Assembly (NCBI RefSeq): GCF_030286555.1
Contig: NZ_JASVWF010000001.1
Span: forward strand, 248,001 to 312,000
Source: Actinomycetospora termitidis
GTDB lineage: Bacteria > Actinomycetota > Actinomycetes > Mycobacteriales > Pseudonocardiaceae
Direction of reading: 5' to 3'
DNA length: 64,000 bases
Position numbers and translations under genes: made by a program. This document shows positions 24,763-37,174 of this stretch, piece after piece. The notes beneath the pieces are model-generated. The model did no database searches, was not told the origin of the DNA, and worked only from the letters and a program-made list of their open reading frames with translations. Each line of letters opens with the position of its first letter. Positions within the stretch are counted from its first letter, which is position 1.

Positions 24763-25008
24763 TCAGTACCCGCGGGAGAAGCGCTGCCCCGCGAAGCCGT
24801 ACACCGGGGTGCCGTCCGGGTCCCGCCGCGCGAGGCGGTGGACCGCGAAGACGTTGACGCCCGGGATGGTGCCCCCGTTCACCCCGTCGGTCGCCGTGCG
24901 CGGGCCCTTCTCGACCAGCACGAGGTACTCCTCGGGCGGCGGCGCGGACTCCACGATCCGGACGTCGTGGTCCCCCGCGCAGGGCCCGTCCTGCAGTCGG
25001 ATGCGCAT
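24763..25008 (-). CDS. Hypothetical 81-aa protein
   Basis: 81 residues from an ATG at 25008, preceded by GAGAGGGGA. The sequence [35 protein letters not shown], then [15 protein letters not shown], is a compact beta-rich small protein with a C-terminal tyrosine. No family is recognised. It is convergent with csbD across the hairpin. Confidence 0.72.
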   Translation of the reverse strand: MRIRLQDGPCAGDHDVRIVESAPPPEEYLVLVEKGPRTATDGVNGGTIPGVNVFAVHRLARRDPDGTPVYGFAGQRFSRGY

Positions 25009-25080
25009 CGCGTCCCCTCTCTCGTCGCGGCGGCGATCCATGCTCGCACGGGTGCCCACCAGCGGTGACGTACAGCGCAC

Positions 25081-25098
25081 AACTCGGACGTCCGAGTT
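25081..25098. promoter_or_regulatory. Perfect 18-bp palindrome AACTCGGACGTCCGAGTT upstream of the 6C RNA
   Basis: Every base of AACTCGGACGTCCGAGTT is self-complementary. A TTGACG -35-like hexamer follows at 25101-25106 and the 6C RNA begins some 20-30 bp beyond. This is the position of an operator for the small RNA. No -10 element is convincing. Confidence 0.6.
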
Positions 25099-25119
25099 CC
25101 TTGACGGCGCCCACTACGG

Positions 25120-25206
25120 AGAGGAACGTAAATAACGTCGATCATGCCCCCCGTGATCGACGTCGAGCCCGGTCGGTGTCCCCCCGCCGACCGGGCTTCT
25201 TACTGT
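25120..25206 (+). ncRNA. 6C small RNA (actinobacterial two-hairpin sRNA)
   Basis: Two adjacent hairpins each expose a run of six C residues in the loop. The first has arms ACGTCGATCA/TGATCGACGT around TGCCCCCCG (25135-25163). The second has arms AGCCCGGTCGG/CCGACCGGGCT around a CCCCCC loop and is followed by TCTTACT (to about 25203), like an intrinsic terminator. This double six-C architecture defines the 6C family, conserved across Actinobacteria and called B11 in M. tuberculosis. There the C-rich loops pair with G-rich ribosome binding regions of mRNAs. The 5' end is approximate. Confidence 0.82.
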
Positions 25207-25383
25207 CTCGTGATCGTCCGACCGCTCTCGGCTACCCCGATCGAGCGAACGACATCCCGAACGGGCCACATCCGACCTTCTCGTCGCCACCCGTTCACCG
25301 ATCCGCCACCCGCCCACGTGTGAACGGCGGCCCGCGGGGCATTCTGCGTGGGTCACCGTGGCGGCGGACGAGAGGCAGGGCCC

Positions 25384-25731
25384 GTGGACGACGCGGACCG
25401 CGCGCGACTGCGCGACCTCGTGCACCGTGCCCACGAGGCGCTCGGCGAGGTCACCGCGATGCAGGCCCGGTGCCCGGCCGACGTCGACCGCTTCGACTGG
25501 TCGGCGGACCTCCTCGACGAGCTGGCACGGGTGGCGCTCCAGGTCGGCGACGCGGCGGCCACCCTCGCCGGCGGCGAGGACGACGAGCTGGAGCGACGCT
25601 CCCGGGAGCTCGCCACCACCATCGTGCGCCGGCGCAACGACGCCCTGACGCCGCTGCCGGCGCCCCGCCGGCGCCTGCCGACCCGTCCGGATGGTGCCGC
25701 GCTCCTCGGCTCGCCCCGGGCCCTGACCTGA
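25384..25731 (+). CDS. Hypothetical 115-aa helical protein
   Basis: 115 residues from a GTG at 25384, preceded by GAGAGGCAGG. Residues 1-85 look helical ([49 protein letters not shown]) and the tail is Arg/Pro-rich. No family is recognised. It is 17 bp upstream of purU in the same direction and probably co-transcribed. The 375-bp gap on its left is occupied mainly by the 6C RNA and its control region. Confidence 0.75.
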   Translation: MDDADRARLRDLVHRAHEALGEVTAMQARCPADVDRFDWSADLLDELARVALQVGDAAATLAGGEDDELERRSRELATTIVRRRNDALTPLPAPRRRLPTRPDGAALLGSPRALT

Positions 25732-25748
25732 CGGCTACCCTCCCCGGC

Positions 25749-26606
25749 GTGTCACGCCCCGCCGACACCGTCGGCCGCCTGCTCGTGCGCTGCCCGGACC
25801 GCTTCGGCATCGTCGCCGCCGTCTCGTCGTTCCTCTCGGCCTCCGGCGCGAACATCCTGTCGCTCGACCAGCACGCCACCGCGACCTACGGCGGCACCTA
25901 CTTCCAGCGCACCGAGTTCGCCCTGCCCTCGCGCGACCTCGACGGGCTCCGCGCGGCGTTCAGCTCCGACGTCGCCCGGCACTTCGGGATGGAGTTCACC
26001 GTCACCGACGCGGCGGCGCCCAAGCGGATCGGGATCCTGGTCTCGAAGAGCGACCACTGCCTGCTCGACCTGCTGTGGCGCACCCAGCGCGGCGAACTCG
26101 ACGTCGAGGTCGCCGTCGTCATCTCCAACCACCCCGACCTCGCACCCGCCGTCGAGTCGTTCGGCGTGCCGTTCGTGCACGTCCCCGTGACCGCGGAGAC
26201 CAAGCCGGAGGCCGAGGCCCGGCAGGCCGAGCTGCTCGCCGGCCTGGACCTCGTCGTGCTCGCCCGCTACATGCAGATCGTCAGCGGGTCACTGCTCGCG
26301 GCGGTCGGCGCCCCGATGATCAACATCCACCACTCGTTCCTGCCGGCGTTCGTCGGTGCCGTGCCCTACCGGCAGGCCAAGGAGCGCGGGGTGAAGCTCG
26401 TGGGCGCCACCGCGCACTACGTCACCGAGGAGCTCGACCAGGGCCCGATCATCGAGCAGGACGTGGTGCGGGTGAACCACCGGCACACCGCGGCCGACCT
26501 CACGCGGCTCGGGTCCGACGTCGAACGCTCAGTGCTGTCCCGGGCGGTGCGCTGGCACTGCGAGGACCGCGTGATGCGCGACGGGACCACCACCGTCGTC
26601 TTCTAG
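25749..26606 (+). CDS. purU: Formyltetrahydrofolate deformylase
   Basis: 285 residues from a GTG at 25749. An ACT regulatory domain occupies ~8-90 ([33 protein letters not shown]). The formyltransferase-fold hydrolase follows, with [51 protein letters not shown] and [20 protein letters not shown]; the catalytic Asn/His/Asp region is intact. It hydrolyses 10-formyl-THF to THF and formate, the reverse of fhs at 6924. The final 4 bp overlap the small convergent membrane-peptide gene. Confidence 0.96.
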   Translation: MSRPADTVGRLLVRCPDRFGIVAAVSSFLSASGANILSLDQHATATYGGTYFQRTEFALPSRDLDGLRAAFSSDVARHFGMEFTVTDAAAPKRIGILVSKSDHCLLDLLWRTQRGELDVEVAVVISNHPDLAPAVESFGVPFVHVPVTAETKPEAEARQAELLAGLDLVVLARYMQIVSGSLLAAVGAPMINIHHSFLPAFVGAVPYRQAKERGVKLVGATAHYVTEELDQGPIIEQDVVRVNHRHTAADLTRLGSDVERSVLSRAVRWHCEDRVMRDGTTTVVF

Positions 26607-26719
26607 GCGGCGTACGCGATCCACATCGCCGCGACCAGCACCGCGAGGACGAGCAGCAGGGCGAGCGCCGGGGCGATCGTGGGCGGCTGGGCCGAGGGCT
26701 TCGTCGAGGGCATGGCCAT
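26603..26719 (-). CDS. 38-aa single-span membrane peptide
   Basis: The peptide [20 protein letters not shown] continues [18 protein letters not shown]: a short polar Pro-rich N-terminus and one 20-residue hydrophobic helix ending at the C-terminus. The ATG at 26719 has a good ribosome binding site (GAGGAG seven bases upstream). Its stop overlaps that of purU. The length is below most annotation cutoffs. Function is unknown. Confidence 0.7.
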   Translation of the reverse strand: MAMPSTKPSAQPPTIAPALALLLVLAVLVAAMWIAYAA

Positions 26720-26840
26720 GGTGGTCTCCTCGTCGTGCGGGTGTCTGCCCCCTCATCGCCGCACCCGGCACGCGCGTGAGCCGGTGTCACCCGATCGTGA
26801 CCCGTCGTCCTGAAAGAGGACTGCGTGGTACGTTCCGAGG

Positions 26841-27227
26841 ATGCGAAGACAGCTGGAGGCGATCGTCGGGACCTGGCGCACCGAGGGCGAGGTGGACGAC
26901 GGCACCCCGATCCGGGGCACGGACGCCTACGAGTGGCTCGGCGAGGAGTTCGTCGTGCACCACGTGGACGTGCACATGGGCGAGGACCGGGTCCGCGCGC
27001 TCGAGGTCATCGGGCCGATCTCCGCCTCCCCGGTGCCCAGCCGGGCCTTCGGCAGCGACGGCACGGTCGAGGACTCGGTCGTCGAGCTCACCGGTGACGG
27101 GCACCTCGGCTTCGGCAGCACCGGCGCCCGCGCCGTCCTCCGGGTCGACGGCGACACCGCGACCGGCGTCTGGCACCGCACCGGGGCCGACCAGCCCTGG
27201 ATGACGTTGCGGCTGACCCGCTCGTGA
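26841..27227 (+). CDS. DUF1579-like small beta-barrel protein
   Basis: 128 residues from an ATG: LEAIVGTWRTEGEVDDGTPIRGTDAYEWLGEEFVVHHVDVHMGEDRVRALEVIG, then GDGHLGFGSTGARAVLRVDGD. The GTW near the start and the strand pattern resemble DUF1579/FABP-like barrels that may bind small ligands. The next gene starts in its stop (GTGA), so it is likely translated together with the serine hydrolase. Confidence 0.78.
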   Translation: MRRQLEAIVGTWRTEGEVDDGTPIRGTDAYEWLGEEFVVHHVDVHMGEDRVRALEVIGPISASPVPSRAFGSDGTVEDSVVELTGDGHLGFGSTGARAVLRVDGDTATGVWHRTGADQPWMTLRLTRS

Positions 27228-28297
27228 GCACGGTCGAGGAGGTCGTCGCGTCGGCCGACGTGCCCGGCATCGTCGTCCTCGCCGCCCGCGGGGACGACCC
27301 GCGGGTGACGACGGCGGGGCCCGTCCGGCGGAACTCGCTCTTCCGCGTCGCGTCGATCACCAAGCCCGTGGTCGCCGCGCTCGCGGAGCGCCTGCTCGCC
27401 GAGGGAGTGATGGAGCTCGACGAGTCCGTGGACCGGTGGTTGCCCGAACTCGCGGGGCGCCGGGTGCTGCGATCCCCGGACGCGGCCCTGGACGACACGG
27501 TGCCCGCCGAGCGTCCGATCACGGTGCGGGACGTCCTGACGTACACCACCGGCTACGGGATGACCTCGGAGATGTTCGCCGACCCGCCGTGGCCATGGGT
27601 CGCCGCGGTGACGTCGGGCCGGCTGAACATGATCGGGCCACCCGAACCGGACCGTGTGCCCGCCCCGGACGCGTGGCTGGCCGAGCTCGTCGAGCTGCCG
27701 CTGCAGGCCCAGCCGGGCGAGCGCTGGCTCTACCACGGGTCGGGGCAGCTGCTCGGGGTGCTGCTCGCCCGGGTGACCGGACGTGGGCTGCCCGAGCTGC
27801 TCGCCGACCGCGTGACCGGACCGCTCGGGATGGTCGACACGGCCTTCGGGACCTCCGCGACGGACCGGCTCGTCACCGCGTGGTCCGGCGGCGAGGTGTG
27901 GGACACCCCGGACGGCGCCTGGTCCCGCCCACCCGCCTTCCCCGACGCGGCGGCGGGCCTGGTCTCCACCGTCGACGACCTGTTCGCGTTCGCCCGGTCC
28001 CTGCGCGACCGCCCCCCGATGGTCCGGGACCAGCTCACCGCGGCCCAGCGCGCGAGTGCCCACGCCTCGGGGTTCCTCTCGCCGGAGCTGAGCTGGGGGT
28101 ACGGGGTGTCGGTGACGGTCGACGGGCCGCGCACCGGCGCTTTCGGGTGGGCCGGCGGACTGGGCACGAGCCTCCACGCCGACCCGGTCCGCGACCTCGT
28201 CGTCGTCGTGCTCACGCAGCGGCTGTTCACGGGGCCGGACGACATCGCCCTGCACACCCGGATCGTGGACGCGGCCTACGCGGAACTCGTGCCCTGA
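27224..28297 (+). CDS. Serine hydrolase of the beta-lactamase class C/DD-peptidase type
   Basis: 357 residues from a GTG coupled to the preceding gene. The SxxK nucleophile motif is FRVASITKPVVAALA near residue 45. The second motif region reads RWLYHGSGQLLGVLLARVTG (Tyr-x-Gly-Ser instead of the usual Tyr-x-Asn), and GAFGWAGGLGTSLHADP takes the place of the HxG box. No signal peptide, so it is probably a cytoplasmic esterase or amidase rather than an exported beta-lactamase. Substrate unknown. Confidence 0.88.
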   Translation: MSTVEEVVASADVPGIVVLAARGDDPRVTTAGPVRRNSLFRVASITKPVVAALAERLLAEGVMELDESVDRWLPELAGRRVLRSPDAALDDTVPAERPITVRDVLTYTTGYGMTSEMFADPPWPWVAAVTSGRLNMIGPPEPDRVPAPDAWLAELVELPLQAQPGERWLYHGSGQLLGVLLARVTGRGLPELLADRVTGPLGMVDTAFGTSATDRLVTAWSGGEVWDTPDGAWSRPPAFPDAAAGLVSTVDDLFAFARSLRDRPPMVRDQLTAAQRASAHASGFLSPELSWGYGVSVTVDGPRTGAFGWAGGLGTSLHADPVRDLVVVVLTQRLFTGPDDIALHTRIVDAAYAELVP

Positions 28298-28303
28298 CCT
28301 CGC

Positions 28304-28359
28304 CGAGAGGCACACCACGCACCTCCGGGCCTCCAGGGACGTGCCTGGTGTGCTTCTCG
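28304..28359. repeat. Long imperfect inverted repeat after the serine hydrolase
   Basis: Arms CGAGAGGCACACCA and TGGTGTGCTTCTCG can pair with one mismatch around a 28-base middle that also contains GTGCCTGG/CGCAC complementarity. It lies in the 96-bp gap before mtnA and is a likely terminator or a member of the local palindrome population. A degenerate copy of the dispersed CGACGACGGGTC motif follows directly. Confidence 0.55.
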
Positions 28360-28393
28360 ACGACGGGTCGGCCGGCAGTGCGACGATCGGACC

Positions 28394-29338
28394 GTGGAGT
28401 TCGTGGACTGGTCCGACGACGGCCCGGCCGTCGTGCTGCTCGACCAGCGCGCCCTGCCGCACGCGACGACGTGGCTGACGCTGCGCACCGTCGACGAGGT
28501 GGTCGACGCGATCCGCACGCTCGCGGTGCGCGGCGCCCCGAGCCTCGGGATCGCCGGGGCGTACGGCGCGGCGCTCGCGTGCGCGCTGGGCGATCCGGCG
28601 GGCGCGGAGCGGATCGCCACCGCCCGCCCCACGGCGGTCCCGCTCGCCATCGGCGTCCGCCGGGTCATTGCGCGGCTCGACGACGGCCCAGCGGCGGCCC
28701 TGGCCGAGGCCCGCGCGGTCGCGGCCGAGGCCGCCGTCGTGAACGCCCGGGCGACGGAGCGGGCCGCCGACCTCGTGCAGGAGCTGCGCCCGGGTCCGGT
28801 CCGCGCCCTGACGCTCTGCAACACCGGCGACCTCGCGTGCGGGCCGGGCGGCTCGGCGCTGGGCGCGATCCTGCGGCTGCACGACCGGGGCGCCCTCACC
28901 GAGGTCCTCGCCTGCGAGACCCGTCCGCTGCTCCAGGGCGCCCGGCTCACGGTGTGGGAGCTCGCCCGCGCGGGCGCGCCCTACCGGCTGTGCGTCGACT
29001 CGGCCGGGCCGGCCGCGATCGCCTCCGGGCTGGTCGACGCGGTGCTCGTCGGTGCCGACCGGATCGCCGCCAACGGCGACACCGCGAACAAGATCGGCAC
29101 CTACATGCTCGCGTGCGCCGCCGCCCGGTCCGGCGTCCCGTTCCTCGTCGTCGCCCCCGAGGAGACGATTGACTCGACGACGCCGACGGGCGCCGACATC
29201 GTCGTCGAGGAGCGCGGCGCGGACGAGGTCCGCGGGCTCGCCGGCCTCACCGACACCCCGGTCTACAACCCCGCCTTCGACGTCACCCCGTTCGACCTGA
29301 TCACCGCGGTCGTCACCGAGAAGCAGGTCTGGCGCTAG
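28394..29338 (+). CDS. mtnA: S-methyl-5-thioribose-1-phosphate isomerase
   Basis: 314 residues from a GTG. Family motifs are all present: IRTLAVRGAPSLGIAGAYG, TLCNTGDLA with the catalytic Cys near 142, CETRPLLQGARLTVWEL, and VLVGADRIAANGDTANKIGTYMLA with the catalytic Asp. It isomerises methylthioribose-1-phosphate to methylthioribulose-1-phosphate in the methionine salvage pathway. No other salvage genes are adjacent. Position CNTG is followed by DLA rather than ALA, a mild variation seen in related isomerases. Confidence 0.95.
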   Translation: MEFVDWSDDGPAVVLLDQRALPHATTWLTLRTVDEVVDAIRTLAVRGAPSLGIAGAYGAALACALGDPAGAERIATARPTAVPLAIGVRRVIARLDDGPAAALAEARAVAAEAAVVNARATERAADLVQELRPGPVRALTLCNTGDLACGPGGSALGAILRLHDRGALTEVLACETRPLLQGARLTVWELARAGAPYRLCVDSAGPAAIASGLVDAVLVGADRIAANGDTANKIGTYMLACAAARSGVPFLVVAPEETIDSTTPTGADIVVEERGADEVRGLAGLTDTPVYNPAFDVTPFDLITAVVTEKQVWR

Positions 29339-30271
29339 CTAGCCGAGAAGCCGCTCCGAGACCTCCCACAGCCGCTCGGCGTTCGCCGGGTCCAGGGCGA
29401 AGGGCGCGACCCCGTGCCGCCCGTCCGACCGGTCGCGCCCGGTGATCACGGGCGCCTCGTGGCAGTCCTCGAAGTACCGACCGCCGACGCCCTCGAGCAG
29501 CGGCGACACCGCGCACAGCACGGACGTCGATGCGCCCTCCTGCACGGTCTTCATCCGGTCCGGCGCCCCCGCCGCCTTCCGCGCGGCCAGCAACGCCTCC
29601 ATGTCGACGTGGCGCTGCAGCCCCGTCGCGATCCCGCCCGGCATGAGGGCGTTGACGGTGATCCCGTCGTCGGCCCAGCGCCGCGTCGCCTCGACGGCGA
29701 AGAGCACGTTGGCGGTCTTCGACTGGGCGTAGGCGATCCACGGGTCGTAGACCACGAACGAGAAGTCCAGGTCGTCGAACAGCACCGGCAGGCGCAGGTG
29801 CGCTGAGGACGACACGGCCACGACCCGCGCGCCGTCGGCCGCCGCGAGCGCCCGGTGCAGGCCCGTCGCCAGGGCGAAGTGCCCCAGGTGGTTCGTCGCG
29901 AACTGCGCCTCCTGCCCGTCGATCAGCGTCCGCTCCGGCAGGGCCATGACGCCGGCGTTGTTCACCAGCAGGTGCAGCGGCCCCTCCCACGCGTCCACGA
30001 ACGCGGCGACGGAGGCACGGTCGCCCAGCTCGAGCGGGCGGACGTCGACCTTGCCGCCCTGCGCCCGGATCTCCTCCGCGACCTTCTCGCCGGCCTCGAG
30101 GTTCCGGACGGCGAGCGTGACGGCCGCCCCGTGGGTGGCCAGGGTGCGGGCGGTCTCGATGCCGATCCCGGACGACGCCCCGGTGACGACGGCGGTCCTC
30201 CCCGTGAGGTCGATCCCGGCGGCGACCTCGTCGGCGGTGGAGAACTCGCCGAAGGGGGTCTCGATGGTCAT
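29339..30271 (-). CDS. SDR-family oxidoreductase (retinol-dehydrogenase-like)
   Basis: 310 residues from an ATG at 30271. Motifs: TAVVTGASSGIGIETARTL, LLVNNAGVMALP, FATNHLGHFALATGLH, VAVSSSAHLR and IAYAQSKTANVLFAVEATRRW with Tyr-x3-Lys. This arrangement resembles the classical extended SDRs of the WW-oxidoreductase/retinol dehydrogenase group. It is divergent from a TetR gene, and the shared 82-bp promoter region carries two 15-bp inverted repeats, so it is the likely target of that repressor. Confidence 0.93.
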   Translation of the reverse strand: MTIETPFGEFSTADEVAAGIDLTGRTAVVTGASSGIGIETARTLATHGAAVTLAVRNLEAGEKVAEEIRAQGGKVDVRPLELGDRASVAAFVDAWEGPLHLLVNNAGVMALPERTLIDGQEAQFATNHLGHFALATGLHRALAAADGARVVAVSSSAHLRLPVLFDDLDFSFVVYDPWIAYAQSKTANVLFAVEATRRWADDGITVNALMPGGIATGLQRHVDMEALLAARKAAGAPDRMKTVQEGASTSVLCAVSPLLEGVGGRYFEDCHEAPVITGRDRSDGRHGVAPFALDPANAERLWEVSERLLG

Positions 30272-30288
30272 GCTGACGCTCCCTGAAA

Positions 30289-30303
30289 CGTAGGGCTCCT
30301 ACG
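30289..30303. promoter_or_regulatory. TetR operator candidate 1
   Basis: CGTAGGGCTCCTACG is an inverted repeat (CGTAGG/CCTACG around GCT) 18 bp upstream of the SDR start. A second related site lies at 30331-30345, with 42 bp between centres, about four helical turns. Confidence 0.75.
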
Positions 30304-30330
30304 GATACGTCTCGACCGTACACCGATAAC

Positions 30331-30345
30331 CGTAGGGCGACTACG
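30331..30345. promoter_or_regulatory. TetR operator candidate 2
   Basis: CGTAGGGCGACTACG shares the CGTAGGG half-site with the first operator and ends 8 bp before the tetR start codon. Binding here would autoregulate tetR. Confidence 0.75.
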
Positions 30346-30353
30346 CTTGTGCC

Positions 30354-30899
30354 GTGTCTCCCCGAGCCGACGCCCGCCTCAACCGGGACGCGCTGCTCCG
30401 GAGCGCGTCCGAGCTCTTCGCGAGCGACGGACCCGACGTCGCCCTCGACAAGGTCGCCCGCGACGCCGGCGTCAGCATCGCGACGCTCTACCGGCACTTC
30501 CCGCACCGCGAGGCCCTGGTCGCAGCCACCTACGCCCGGGAGATCGCCGAACTCGGCGAGGTTCCCGACGACGGGTCGGGCTCGGTCGCGCTGGCCCGCT
30601 GGCTCCTGCGCTTCGTCGAGTTCGCCCGGACGAAGCGGGCGCTCGGTGACCTGTTGCACGCCCCGGGCGCCGACCACCCGCCGGCCCGCACGGTGATCTC
30701 CGCGGCGATCACCGACATCCTCGCCCGGGGCGCGGCCGACGGGACGCTGCGCGACGACCGCGACGCCGACGACGTCATCGCCCTGCTCGCCGGCCTGTGG
30801 ACGCTCCCGGCCGACGACTCGTGGCCCCAGCGCGCCGACCGGCTCGCGGGCTTCGTGCTCGACGGTCTCACCGTCCCGACCCGATCCGTCAGCCCCTGA
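30354..30899 (+). CDS. TetR/AcrR-family transcriptional repressor
   Basis: 181 residues from a GTG at 30354. The N-terminal helix-turn-helix is intact: RDALLRSASELFASDGPDVALDKVARDAGVSIATLYRHFPHREALVAATYA. The C-terminal ligand domain is all helical and of the actinobacterial SbtR-like type. It probably represses the divergent SDR gene and itself through the two CGTAGGG inverted repeats. Its coding sequence contains an exact copy of the dispersed GACCCGTCGTCGGGAA motif (30562-30577), encoding VPDDGSG. Its 3' end overlaps the convergent gene by 11 bp. Confidence 0.92.
   Translation: MSPRADARLNRDALLRSASELFASDGPDVALDKVARDAGVSIATLYRHFPHREALVAATYAREIAELGEVPDDGSGSVALARWLLRFVEFARTKRALGDLLHAPGADHPPARTVISAAITDILARGAADGTLRDDRDADDVIALLAGLWTLPADDSWPQRADRLAGFVLDGLTVPTRSVSP
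30562..30577 (-). repeat. Dispersed 16-mer GACCCGTCGTCGGGAA (in tetR)
   Basis: Exact minus-strand copy of the 16-mer, inside the tetR reading frame. Other exact copies are at 24744, 45995, 48254 and 54855. Confidence 0.85.
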
Positions 30900-31506
30900 A
30901 GGCCCGCGCCGCCGCGACCCCGGCGTCGAGGTCCCAGCCCGGCACGTCCGCCACCGCCCGGAGCAGCTCCGGCGTCAGGGCGCCGTCCGCCGCGACGAGC
31001 GCGTCGACCGCGTCCGGCCGGACCGGGTGCGGCGCCTCGTTCTCGACGAACTCCACGATCAACTCCCGGCACCGCTCCGCCGTCGCGAAGACCGGGGAGA
31101 GCGACGCGAACCCGTCGTCGAGCTCGTAGGGCGCGCGGGCCCAGCCGGTGCCGTCGAAGCCGTAGGCGAACCCCACCCACATCTCGCGAGCCATCCCGTC
31201 CACGATCGGCGGCTCCCACCAGTCCGGGGCGCCCGCGAGCAGGTCGGTCTCCTCCTCCTGGAAGTACGTCGCGGCCTCGCGGAAGTAGGTGTTCGAGTAC
31301 TCGTGGTCGTTCCCGACGAGCACGGCGCGGCCGTCGCCGAGCAGGTGCAGGTCGGCCCAGTTGCCCCCGCCGTCGTCGTAGTGCCAGCGGCCGGGCTCCG
31401 CGAACGCGCCGCTGCCCCAGCCGCGCGCGGCGAGGATCGCGGCGAACGCGGCCCAGCGTCCGCGCATCGTCGTCGGGGAGGGCAGGTCGACCGGGACGAG
31501 AGTCAT
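30889..31506 (-). CDS. Hypothetical 205-aa protein
   Basis: 205 residues. It is rich in aromatic and acidic residues: GRWHYDDGGGNWADLHLLGDGRAVLVGNDHEYSNTYFREAATYFQEEETDLLAGAPDWWEPP. The pattern resembles the SMI1/SUKH-like or uncharacterised actinobacterial families, but no firm match can be claimed. The C-terminal ~40 residues are helical. Its end overlaps the tetR 3' end by 11 bp in convergent orientation. It is divergent from the sterol-desaturase-like gene. Confidence 0.75.
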   Translation of the reverse strand: MTLVPVDLPSPTTMRGRWAAFAAILAARGWGSGAFAEPGRWHYDDGGGNWADLHLLGDGRAVLVGNDHEYSNTYFREAATYFQEEETDLLAGAPDWWEPPIVDGMAREMWVGFAYGFDGTGWARAPYELDDGFASLSPVFATAERCRELIVEFVENEAPHPVRPDAVDALVAADGALTPELLRAVADVPGWDLDAGVAAARAFRG

Positions 31507-31567
31507 GGCCGCATCCTGGCGTCACCCGATCCGGACGGGAGCAGCCGGTTCGGCACAATCGGGGACC

Positions 31568-32443
31568 ATGTCGGTCCTCCGGGATCCCCTCACGGTCGCG
31601 GTGCCGTTCTTCATCGTCTTCGTCGTGCTCGAGGCCGTGTCCTTCGCGGTGTTCGCCGACGACGACCTGCGCGGCTACGAGCGCCGCGACACCGTCACCA
31701 GCGTCGTCAGCGGGATGGTGGCCCTGGGCTTCAACACCGTTGCGCGCGGCCTGGCGCTGCTCGGGTACGCGGTGCTGTACGAGCTCACGCCGCTGCGCCT
31801 CGACCCGTCGAGCGCCTGGACGTGGGTCGGCGTCCTGCTCGGCGTCGACCTGCTCTGGTACTGCTACCACCGCACGGCGCACCGGGTCCGGCTCGTCTGG
31901 GCCGCCCACCAGGCGCACCACAACAGCGAGTACTTCAACTTCTCCACCGCGGCCCGCCAGAAGTGGAACCCGTGGTTCGAGATGCTGTTCTGGGTGCCGC
32001 TGCCGCTGCTCGGCGTCCCGCCGTGGATGATCTTCACGGCGTTCTCGATCACCCTCGTCTACCAGTTCTTCGTGCACACCGAGCGGATCGGGAAGCTCCC
32101 GGCGCCGGTCGAGTTCGTGCTCAACACGCCGTCGCACCACCGCGTGCACCACGCCAGCGACCCGGAGTACCTGGACCGCAACTACGGCGGGATGCTCATC
32201 GTCTGGGACCGCCTGTTCGGCACCTACGCCGAGGAGACCCACCGCCCCCGCTACGGCCTGACCACCCCGCCGCCCACGCAGAACGTGGCCGGGCTGCAGT
32301 ACCACGAGTTCGCCGCGATCTGGCGGGACGTGCGGGCGGCGACGACCTGGCGCGAGCGGCTCGCCCACGTGTTCGCGCCGCCGGCAGGACCCGCCGTCGA
32401 GAAGACCCCCATCGGTCCGACGACCACCCCCGTGGACCGATGA
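31568..32443 (+). CDS. Sterol desaturase/fatty acid hydroxylase superfamily membrane protein
   Basis: 291 residues from an ATG at 31568. About four membrane helices surround the conserved histidine clusters that bind a di-iron centre: YHRTAH, WAAHQAHHNSEYFNF, FVHTERIG and PSHHRVHHASD followed by YLDRNYGGMLIVWDRLFGTY. The set matches the C-5 sterol desaturase-like group. Family members hydroxylate or desaturate lipid substrates using oxygen. The substrate is unknown. The following aminotransferase gene is convergent. Confidence 0.92.
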   Translation: MSVLRDPLTVAVPFFIVFVVLEAVSFAVFADDDLRGYERRDTVTSVVSGMVALGFNTVARGLALLGYAVLYELTPLRLDPSSAWTWVGVLLGVDLLWYCYHRTAHRVRLVWAAHQAHHNSEYFNFSTAARQKWNPWFEMLFWVPLPLLGVPPWMIFTAFSITLVYQFFVHTERIGKLPAPVEFVLNTPSHHRVHHASDPEYLDRNYGGMLIVWDRLFGTYAEETHRPRYGLTTPPPTQNVAGLQYHEFAAIWRDVRAATTWRERLAHVFAPPAGPAVEKTPIGPTTTPVDR

Positions 32444-32455
32444 GGGTCCTCCCGA

Positions 32456-36436
<3,981 letters not shown>

Positions 36437-36437
<1 letters not shown>

Positions 36438-37102
36438 TGATCGAGCCCACGCTGCCGCAGGCCGTCTACCTGCTGTGCCACGACCTCGAGCGGGATCGGC
36501 TGGGCGAGGACAGCGACCTGCTCCGCGGCGTCCTGCTGCGGGCGGCCGCCGTCGCGGAGCTGCGCCTGTCCGGCCTGCTCACCGACGTCGACGGGAGGGC
36601 CGTCCGGCTGCCCGGTGGCGTTCCCGACGACGGGTTCCTCGCTGCGGTCCTCGATGCCGTGCCCCCGGGCGGGACGGCGAGCTGGTCCGCGGTGATGGAC
36701 GGGGACCCGGCCGCCGCCGAGGAACGCGTCCGGGGCCGCCTCGCCGAGCTCGGTGTCGTCCGGGCGGTCCGGCGGCGCCGGCTGTGCGTCGTGCCGTACC
36801 GGACCGTGGCGGTCTCCCCCGAGACCCGGGCCCTGCGGGCGCGCGTGCGGGGCGCGGTCCTGTCCGACACGCCCCAAGCCGTCTCCCCGGCCGAGGCGGT
36901 GCTGGCCGTGCTGGCGATCGACGGCGACGTCCGCACGGTGTTCGCGCCCGGCGAGCACCTCGGGCACCGGGACGCCGTCCGGGCGCTGGGCGCGCGGGTG
37001 GACGCGGAGCTGCCCGGCCTGCGCACGGCGCTGGGTTGGGCGATCGCCGGTCTGCGGACCGCGGCGAGCGCCTGGGAGTGGTCCGGGTCACGTCCGGCTT
37101 GA
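36437..37102 (+). CDS. GPP34 (GOLPH3-like) family protein
   Basis: 221 residues from an ATG whose A is the last base of the S9 peptidase stop (TGATG). The N-terminus LPQAVYLLCHDLERDRLGEDSDLLRGVLLRAAAVAELRLSGLL is the typical GPP34 pattern, and helical repeats follow through GLRTALGWAIAGLRTAASAWEW. Eukaryotic relatives bind phosphatidylinositol-4-phosphate at the Golgi; the role of the actinobacterial versions is unknown. The coding sequence includes a copy of TTCCCGACGACGGG at 36621-36634, encoding VPDDG. Confidence 0.9.
36621..36634 (-). repeat. Dispersed motif TTCCCGACGACGGG (in the GPP34 gene)
   Basis: Matches 14 of the 16 positions of the dispersed GACCCGTCGTCGGGAA family on the minus strand; the two flanking bases differ. 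It lies in frame within coding sequence. Confidence 0.75.
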
Positions 37103-37121
37103 GTGTGCCGCAGCGGCACGG
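37098..37121. promoter_or_regulatory. MerR-type operator candidate, copy 2
   Basis: CTTGAGT followed by GTGCCG-CAG-CGGCAC-GG, overlapping the last bases of the GPP34 gene and ending 53 bp before the DUF3159 start. Same inverted repeat as copy 1 at 34507. Confidence 0.68.
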
Positions 37122-37174
37122 ACTTCCCTGGTTCCCAGCACACCAGAGACCCCGCTGAGACACGGAGGAGCCCG

